Part shown: in pieces, positions 59,434-64,000 of the stretch
Numbering within the stretch: the first letter of the stretch is position 1
Layout of the letters: the number at the start of each line of letters is the position of its first letter
Source: Chloroflexota bacterium
GTDB lineage: Bacteria > Chloroflexota > Anaerolineae > UBA4142
Length of the DNA stretch: 64,000 nt
Assembly (NCBI GenBank): GCA_016219275.1
Contig: JACRBM010000101.1
Span: 30,780-94,779, forward strand
Direction of reading: 5' to 3'
Program-made: the position numbers and the translations under genes
Notes under the pieces: model-generated
What the model saw: only the letters and a program-made list of their open reading frames with translations
What the model was told of the DNA's origin: nothing
Database searches by the model: none

Positions 59434-61866
59434 TCACGGACTACAGTTGTTGACAAAAGTGGCTTGGTTCGATGTGACATTGCCGGGCGACAAGATACGC
59501 AAATGCTCGGACCACGTTCCTTTGGGCGCGGCATTCCACGCGTCGGTAACCTGTAGTGTGCCGGTGGTGTTGAACGTCAGGGTTGCCGACGGTTTGTTGA
59601 TTCCATCGCTCCGTTCCCAGCGATACGTCACGGTCGTCGCGCTATCCACCGTGATCGAACCGGTGAATGTGAAATTAGCGCCAGTACACGCGCCGCTATA
59701 GCTCGTCGGCAGAACCGCCGCGCCCACACTCACTTGTGGCGTCGGCGTTAGCGTCGGCGTGCGCGTGGCTGTGTTTGTCGGCGTGGGCGTGATCGTCGGC
59801 GTGTTTGTCGGCGTCGGCGTATTCGTCGGCGTACGCGTGGGTGTGTTCGTCGGCGTGTGCGTTGACGTTGGCGTGTGCGTTGACGTTGGCGTACTGGTCG
59901 GCGTGAGTGTGACCGTCGGCGTCGGTGTCGCGGTATTGGTCGGCGTAGGCGTGGGCGTGGGACCGATCACGGTACGAATCAACTCGTTGTTGTTGTAATT
60001 CGTCTCTTGAACTTCTTGCAGCGAATTCACGCGCACCGAGATACTGTGCGTCCCCACCAACACGCCGGTCGGCAGAAAGAGCGAAACCTCTTGACCCGCC
60101 GGCACCACCGTAATCTTGCGATGAGAATCTACGATCACGCTATCCACGCGCACTTCGGTGAGGAACGACCGCGCTACATCTCCCGTACCGATGTTGCGAA
60201 TCGTATAGTTGACGAGTCCATTCGCATCAATCCAAATATCGGCGACGATGAGGTCGGGCAGTTCTTGCACGGTCACCACGATCGTGCGATCAATCGTGCC
60301 GGCGGAATTGTTCGCGATCAATGTGAACGAGGTCGTCGCCGCCGGCGAAACGAGCCGATTGCCGCTCGCATCCACCTTGTCTTGATTGAGGAACACGACA
60401 TCCGCGCCCGTCACGCTCCAACTGATGAGCACTGGTTGTCCGCGCGCGATGATCGTTTGATTCGCCGTAAAGAAATTGATCGTCGGCGGCGGATTGATGA
60501 ACATGGTGGGAGTGGGCGAGGGTGTCCGTGTGCTGATCGGCGTGATGGTCGGCGTGTCGGTCGGCAAGACCGGCGTCGCGCTCGGCGTCAACGCGCTAGT
60601 CGGTATCGCGCTTGATGGGTTCACGTTAAATTGCCAATCGCGAAATTGCAGATTGCCATCCACGTTTTTTACTTCGACGTGAACGATATGCAAACCCGAG
60701 TCGAGGTCAACGGCTATTGACACCGAACTTTCGGAAACCGTCGCTTGACGCGTCACTTCTTTACCGTCGAGTACGAGGCGCACCGATTGCGGATCAATCC
60801 CTTTCTTGTCGGTGAACGCGGCTTTGATCGTCACGCGAGTTTGCGTGAGCGTTGTGTTATCTTGCGGATCAATCGCGGTGATGCTCGGCGTGCTCGTGTC
60901 ACGGAACACGAGCGACGCGACGCCAATCGCGAGCGCGGTGACGAACAGCGCGATCAAGAACGCGAGTCCGACAAGTCGCAGCGAACAGCCCGCCGGCAAG
61001 AACGTTCGCGGCGCGGGCACGGTTTCGATTTCGTCCGTCGCCGCCGGTTCGAGCGCGGTCGCCGCGGCGGTTGTCGGCGCAGGGGATGGCGGCGGCGCGA
61101 TTGAAACGGGGCGGAGCGGAGTCGGCGCGGGCGCGGTGACGGCGGTGGTCGGGACGGGTGGCGGAGTGGACGGGAGCGGTGGTACGATCCCGCCGGCGCG
61201 CGTCGCGGCGAGAATCTTGATCCGCACCATCGCGGCAAGCGATTCGGGCAACACGATAGTTGGCACGTAGCCGAACAGTGATCCTTCGGTACCAACGCGG
61301 CGATGCAAGCCCCAGATTCGTTGCGGATCAATTTGCCCGGCGAGCGGTCGCCCTTGTTGGCGCGCTTCCAAATCGAATTGATGATTGAACGAACGCCGCG
61401 CTTCTTCGACCAACCGATTGATGTCGGTGCGCGCGACGTTGAGCGCGCGCGCTTTTTCGCTCGGCGACAAGGCATGCAATTCTTCGACGACGAGCACCGC
61501 GCGATGGAACGCCGGCATCGCACGCGCCGCGCGCCAAATGTCGCCGGCGAGACCGGCGACGCTCGGTTCGGTGGAAGGCGGCAACGCGTCGAGCCAATTG
61601 CGTTGCCGCAAAAAATTCACCGACGCCTCACGCGCCAAACCGTAAATCCAGCCGCGCAACGATTCCTTGTCGCTCGCCGTCGTCGCAAGCGCAAACACGC
61701 GCGCGAACACTTCTTCGAGCAAGCGCGCGGCTTGATCGCGGTCGCCGACGATGCGATAAATAAATTCGTACACGGCAGGACCGTGCCGGTCGAACAACGT
61801 GCCGAGCGCATCGCGGCGACCTTGTTGCATCGCCATGAGCAAATCGCGATCAGAGGACGTTGCCAC
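59434..61866 (-). CDS. ECF sigma factor fused to membrane anchor and extracellular Ig/CARDB domains
   Basis: An 810-residue fusion. Residues 1-165 are an ECF sigma factor: region 2 ([40 protein letters not shown]) and region 4 ([40 protein letters not shown]). A helical segment (200-222) and Pro/Ala linker lead to one membrane helix at 296-321. Outside are an Ig-like domain (325-417), a Thr/Pro linker, a second Ig-like domain (458-535), a CARDB-like domain (537-635), a Thr/Pro repeat tract (635-710) and a last beta domain. A sigma factor tethered this way may be released by proteolysis or sense cell-wall ligands directly. No anti-sigma gene is adjacent. Confidence 0.87.
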   Translation of the reverse strand: MATSSDRDLLMAMQQGRRDALGTLFDRHGPAVYEFIYRIVGDRDQAARLLEEVFARVFALATTASDKESLRGWIYGLAREASVNFLRQRNWLDALPPSTEPSVAGLAGDIWRAARAMPAFHRAVLVVEELHALSPSEKARALNVARTDINRLVEEARRSFNHQFDLEARQQGRPLAGQIDPQRIWGLHRRVGTEGSLFGYVPTIVLPESLAAMVRIKILAATRAGGIVPPLPSTPPPVPTTAVTAPAPTPLRPVSIAPPPSPAPTTAAATALEPAATDEIETVPAPRTFLPAGCSLRLVGLAFLIALFVTALAIGVASLVFRDTSTPSITAIDPQDNTTLTQTRVTIKAAFTDKKGIDPQSVRLVLDGKEVTRQATVSESSVSIAVDLDSGLHIVHVEVKNVDGNLQFRDWQFNVNPSSAIPTSALTPSATPVLPTDTPTITPISTRTPSPTPTMFINPPPTINFFTANQTIIARGQPVLISWSVTGADVVFLNQDKVDASGNRLVSPAATTSFTLIANNSAGTIDRTIVVTVQELPDLIVADIWIDANGLVNYTIRNIGTGDVARSFLTEVRVDSVIVDSHRKITVVPAGQEVSLFLPTGVLVGTHSISVRVNSLQEVQETNYNNNELIRTVIGPTPTPTPTNTATPTPTVTLTPTSTPTSTHTPTSTHTPTNTPTRTPTNTPTPTNTPTITPTPTNTATRTPTLTPTPQVSVGAAVLPTSYSGACTGANFTFTGSITVDSATTVTYRWERSDGINKPSATLTFNTTGTLQVTDAWNAAPKGTWSEHLRILSPGNVTSNQATFVNNCSP
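59737..59964 (-). repeat. Thr/Pro-coding tandem repeats in the sigma-factor fusion
   Basis: Degenerate repeats encoding TPT, TNTPT and TSTHTPT units, about 75 residues. A flexible, probably glycosylated or wall-spanning extracellular stalk. Confidence 0.8.
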
Positions 61867-61906
61867 CCTTCACCTCAATCCGTGACGCGGGACGCGTGGC
61901 GAGCAG

Positions 61907-61977
61907 CGGATGGCAGATAGCAGATGGCAGATGGCAATTCGCCATTCGCTATTCGCTATTCGCTATTCGCCATTCGT
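61907..61977. repeat. Tandem short repeats upstream of the sigma-factor gene
   Basis: GCAGATG units followed by four to six copies of ATTCGCT/ATTCGCC. It fills the 96-bp gap between the flippase-like gene and the sigma-factor gene and encodes the last codons of the former. Confidence 0.75.
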
Positions 61978-62940
61978 CATTTGTTTCAACGACAAACCCG
62001 CACGCCACAAATAGTACAGTCCCAACAGTGTGACCGGCAAATACAATGCCGCATGTAACACCAGCGTGTAACTCGTCGCCAGGTTCTGGTCAATGCCAAA
62101 CGTTTTGAGCACGCCGACAATCGGCGCATCGAAGACGCCGACGTACCCTGGTGTGCTCGGCGCAATCGTCACCAAATTCGCCAGCGCGGTCGCGACGAGA
62201 AACACGGCGAACGGCAGGACGATGTTAAAACCGAATGCGACCACCACGTACATGCCGCACTCGAACAACCACACGACGAGCGAGAGCGCGTACACCGCGA
62301 GCGAATCGCGCGGACTGCGTAACACACCCAGCCCTTCGAGCATCGCGCGCATCAGTTTCAACGCGCGTGCGCGCAGCGGCGCAGAGGGCAGACGGCTCAA
62401 CCCAAACTCGGCGAGGCGCTCGACGCGTTGCGGCATCCCGGCAGCAATTGCCAGCGCGAGAATCACCGCGATGAACACGGCGCTAACGATTTGGACGCGC
62501 GCGTTCAGTTCCCCGCCCAAGTCCAGAAAAAAGGAGGCGGCGACGATGAATGTGAGCATCGTCAAGCCGTCGAACACGCGCTCGACGAGGATCGTCACGA
62601 GCGTCGCGGTTTTGCTGACCTGCTCTTGCGCGCCGAGCACGTACGCGCGCACCAGTTCGCCCATCCGCAACGGCAAAACGTTGTTCGCCATGTAGCCGAT
62701 GACGACGGTGCGAAAGAGCGCGCTGCTCGGAATCGGTTTGATCGAACGCAGGAGATAGTGCCAGCGCACTGCGCGCACGCCGACGCCGACAAAGTAGAAC
62801 GCGAGCGCGGGAATCAAATAGATGTACTGCGCCTGGGCGAGCGCCGCGACGATTTTCGCGGGATCGGTTTGGTAAAAAACATACGCCAATAATGCGAGAC
62901 TAACGATGAGACCAAGCCAGAGACGTTTTTGTTTCAACAT
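61963..62940 (-). CDS. Flippase-like integral membrane protein (lysylphosphatidylglycerol synthase TM-region family)
   Basis: A 325-residue protein with about eight membrane segments, of the YbhN/AglD-like family related to the membrane part of MprF. Typical segments are LIPALAFYFVGVGVRAVRWH, GYMANNVLPLRMGELVRAYV with the conserved polar turn, and TIAPSTPGYVGVFDAPIVGV. Start 62940 gives MLKQKRLWLGLIVSLALLAY. The family moves or modifies lipid-linked precursors. It lies upstream of the sigma-factor fusion on the same strand, perhaps cotranscribed. Confidence 0.9.
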   Translation of the reverse strand: MLKQKRLWLGLIVSLALLAYVFYQTDPAKIVAALAQAQYIYLIPALAFYFVGVGVRAVRWHYLLRSIKPIPSSALFRTVVIGYMANNVLPLRMGELVRAYVLGAQEQVSKTATLVTILVERVFDGLTMLTFIVAASFFLDLGGELNARVQIVSAVFIAVILALAIAAGMPQRVERLAEFGLSRLPSAPLRARALKLMRAMLEGLGVLRSPRDSLAVYALSLVVWLFECGMYVVVAFGFNIVLPFAVFLVATALANLVTIAPSTPGYVGVFDAPIVGVLKTFGIDQNLATSYTLVLHAALYLPVTLLGLYYLWRAGLSLKQMTNGE

Positions 62941-63083
62941 TGGATTGGCGCAATGATAGCACACATCGCGCAAAAATAAAAGTGCGCGCGTGGGATCGCG
63001 CGCGCGAGTCCAGCCTGCCGCGCAACCGATTGACCGATTTGCTGGGATACGCTAGAATGAGCGCACAAGATATGAGGAGGAAT

Positions 63084-63935
63084 GTGAGCAACCAGCTTCG
63101 TCTGATAATCCAAATCATTACGCCGCAACCCGTGATCGAAGGCGCGGGCGTGCGCCTCAAACGCAGTTTTCCCGGGCAGGCGCTCGATTATCCCGATCCG
63201 TTTTTGCTGTTCGACCATTTCGGTTCGGATGATCCCAACGATTATCTCGCCGGTTTTCCGATGCACCCGCATCGCGGCATTGAGACGGTGACGTACATGC
63301 TCTCCGGCGTCGTCGCACATCGCGATAGTATTGGCAACGCGGGAACGATTGGCGCGGGCGACGCGCAATGGATGACCGCGGGACGCGGCATTCTGCACGA
63401 GGAGATGCCGCAACGCGCGCAAGACCGGCTCGATGGATTTCAACTCTGGGTCAACTTGCCGGCGAAAAGCAAAATGATCCCGCCGCGCTATCAAGATATT
63501 TCGGCGGCGAGCATTCCAACGGTCACGCGCGACGCGGGTATCGCAATTCGCGTGATCGCGGGGCAAGTGGACGGCGTGCGCGGTCCGGTCACCGACATCA
63601 TCGCCGATCCGACGTACCTCGATGTGAGCGTGCCGGCGCACGCGACTTTCACGCACGCGATCGAATCGGGACATACAGTGATCGCGTATGTCTTCGAGGG
63701 CGCGGGCGCGTTCGGCGCGAGCCGCGAGACGATGGGCGCGCCGCGCTTGATCGTGTTCGGCGACGGCGATGCGATACAAGTACGTGCGGAAAAGAGTGGC
63801 GTGCGGTTTCTGTTGATGTCGGGCAAACCGTCGTACGAGCCGATCGCGCGGTATGGTCCATTCGTGATGAACACGCGCGAGGAAATCCTGCAGACGTTGC
63901 GCGAACTTGAAGACGGTACCTTTGCGCGCGAATGA
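63084..63935 (+). CDS. Pirin family cupin protein
   Basis: A 283-residue bicupin. The GTG start at 63084 sits behind AGGAGG; the longer reading to 62940 is noncoding. The metal-binding cupin motif is GFPMHPHRGIETVTYMLSG with a later GILHEEM, giving the His/His/His/Glu set. The C-terminal cupin follows. Pirins act as quercetinases, redox sensors or enzyme modulators; the role here is unknown. It is divergent from the flippase gene. Confidence 0.93.
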   Translation: MSNQLRLIIQIITPQPVIEGAGVRLKRSFPGQALDYPDPFLLFDHFGSDDPNDYLAGFPMHPHRGIETVTYMLSGVVAHRDSIGNAGTIGAGDAQWMTAGRGILHEEMPQRAQDRLDGFQLWVNLPAKSKMIPPRYQDISAASIPTVTRDAGIAIRVIAGQVDGVRGPVTDIIADPTYLDVSVPAHATFTHAIESGHTVIAYVFEGAGAFGASRETMGAPRLIVFGDGDAIQVRAEKSGVRFLLMSGKPSYEPIARYGPFVMNTREEILQTLRELEDGTFARE

Positions 63936-63982
63936 TTCTTGCGCGCGGCAAAAACAAAAACAAGACCGGTGTTGCCACATTT

Positions 63983-64000
63983 TGCCACGCCCTTAAGGAC
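63983..64000. repeat. Left arm of a CCACGCCCTTAAGG palindrome at the window edge
   Basis: TTTTGCCACGCCCTTAAGGAC at the end of the window repeats the core of the DUF559 and 41302-41338 palindromes. The right arm lies outside. Confidence 0.6.

Noticed and set aside
59737..59964. CRISPR-like regular repeats
   Set aside because: The periodicity comes from Thr/Pro codons inside a long reading frame; there are no uniform repeats with unique spacers.
61907..61977. Short tandem repeats as a replication origin or iteron cluster
   Set aside because: No DnaA boxes or initiator gene nearby; units are 7 bp and look like a dispersed low-complexity repeat.

Overview
The window is a gene-dense, GC-rich bacterial chromosome segment with about 49 supported protein genes and one tRNA. 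No rRNA, CRISPR array, prophage or transposase gene was seen. The gene repertoire suggests Chloroflexota, probably an uncultured Anaerolineae-like lineage: a zinc-ribbon/class III cyclase/AAA giant regulator, an AfsR-like LuxR ATPase, a CarD-like regulator, several aldehyde:ferredoxin oxidoreductase (AOR) paralogues, E1/E2 pyruvate dehydrogenase, and many dispersed palindromic repeats. This is inference from gene content, not a phylogenetic result.

Layout. (1) 1-17069, minus strand: one long catabolic operon read from an IclR regulator at 17069 down to the left edge. It holds a peptide/sugar-type ABC substrate-binding lipoprotein and two permeases (no ATPase in view), a TIM-barrel isomerase, an Asp-box (BNR) protein, a D-aminoacylase, a D-threonine-aldolase-like PLP enzyme, an N-acetylneuraminate-lyase-like aldolase, three uroporphyrinogen-decarboxylase-superfamily proteins, an M20 amidohydrolase, an AOR and a partial conserved protein. 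A near-consensus promoter overlapped by ATTTCA/TGAAAT half-sites lies just upstream of iclR. (2) 17422-24390, plus: a giant nucleotide cyclase/ATPase regulator interrupted by two in-frame TGA codons, a small membrane protein and a LuxR ATPase regulator. (3) 24479-31591, minus: a B12-binding radical SAM protein, an AOR with a Tat-signal four-cluster ferredoxin, and a NarX/NarL-type two-component system whose sensor carries two CXXCH haem-c motifs. (4) 32100-41303: an HNH nuclease behind a hairpin-rich leader, pyruvate dehydrogenase E1a-E1b-E2, an SCP2 protein, an iron alcohol dehydrogenase, a DUF559 nuclease flanked by two perfect 50-bp palindromes, a third AOR and an SseB-like protein. (5) 41337-46622, minus: M14 carboxypeptidase, DinB-like protein, and a molybdenum hydroxylase of the xanthine dehydrogenase family behind a structured leader that may be a molybdenum-cofactor riboswitch. 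(6) 47118-54150, minus: small unusual proteins, a GH130 phosphorylase with a glycosyltransferase fusion, and a second NarL-type two-component system. (7) 54433-58884, plus: Dps-like ferritin, cytochrome-b5-like protein, RRM protein, FtsH, CarD-like regulator. (8) 59107-64000: tRNA-Leu(TAA), an ECF sigma factor fused to a membrane anchor and extracellular domains, a flippase-like membrane protein and a pirin.

Functional theme: anaerobic oxidation of organic acids, aldehydes and amino-acid- or sugar-derived compounds using tungsten/molybdenum enzymes, under redox and stress control by two histidine kinases. Palindromic repeat families are abundant. They occur between genes, form terminators and stop codons, and in at least three places lie in frame inside genes. 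The most unusual items are the DUF559-palindrome unit, the membrane-anchored sigma factor, the haem-c sensor kinase and the structured RNA leaders.
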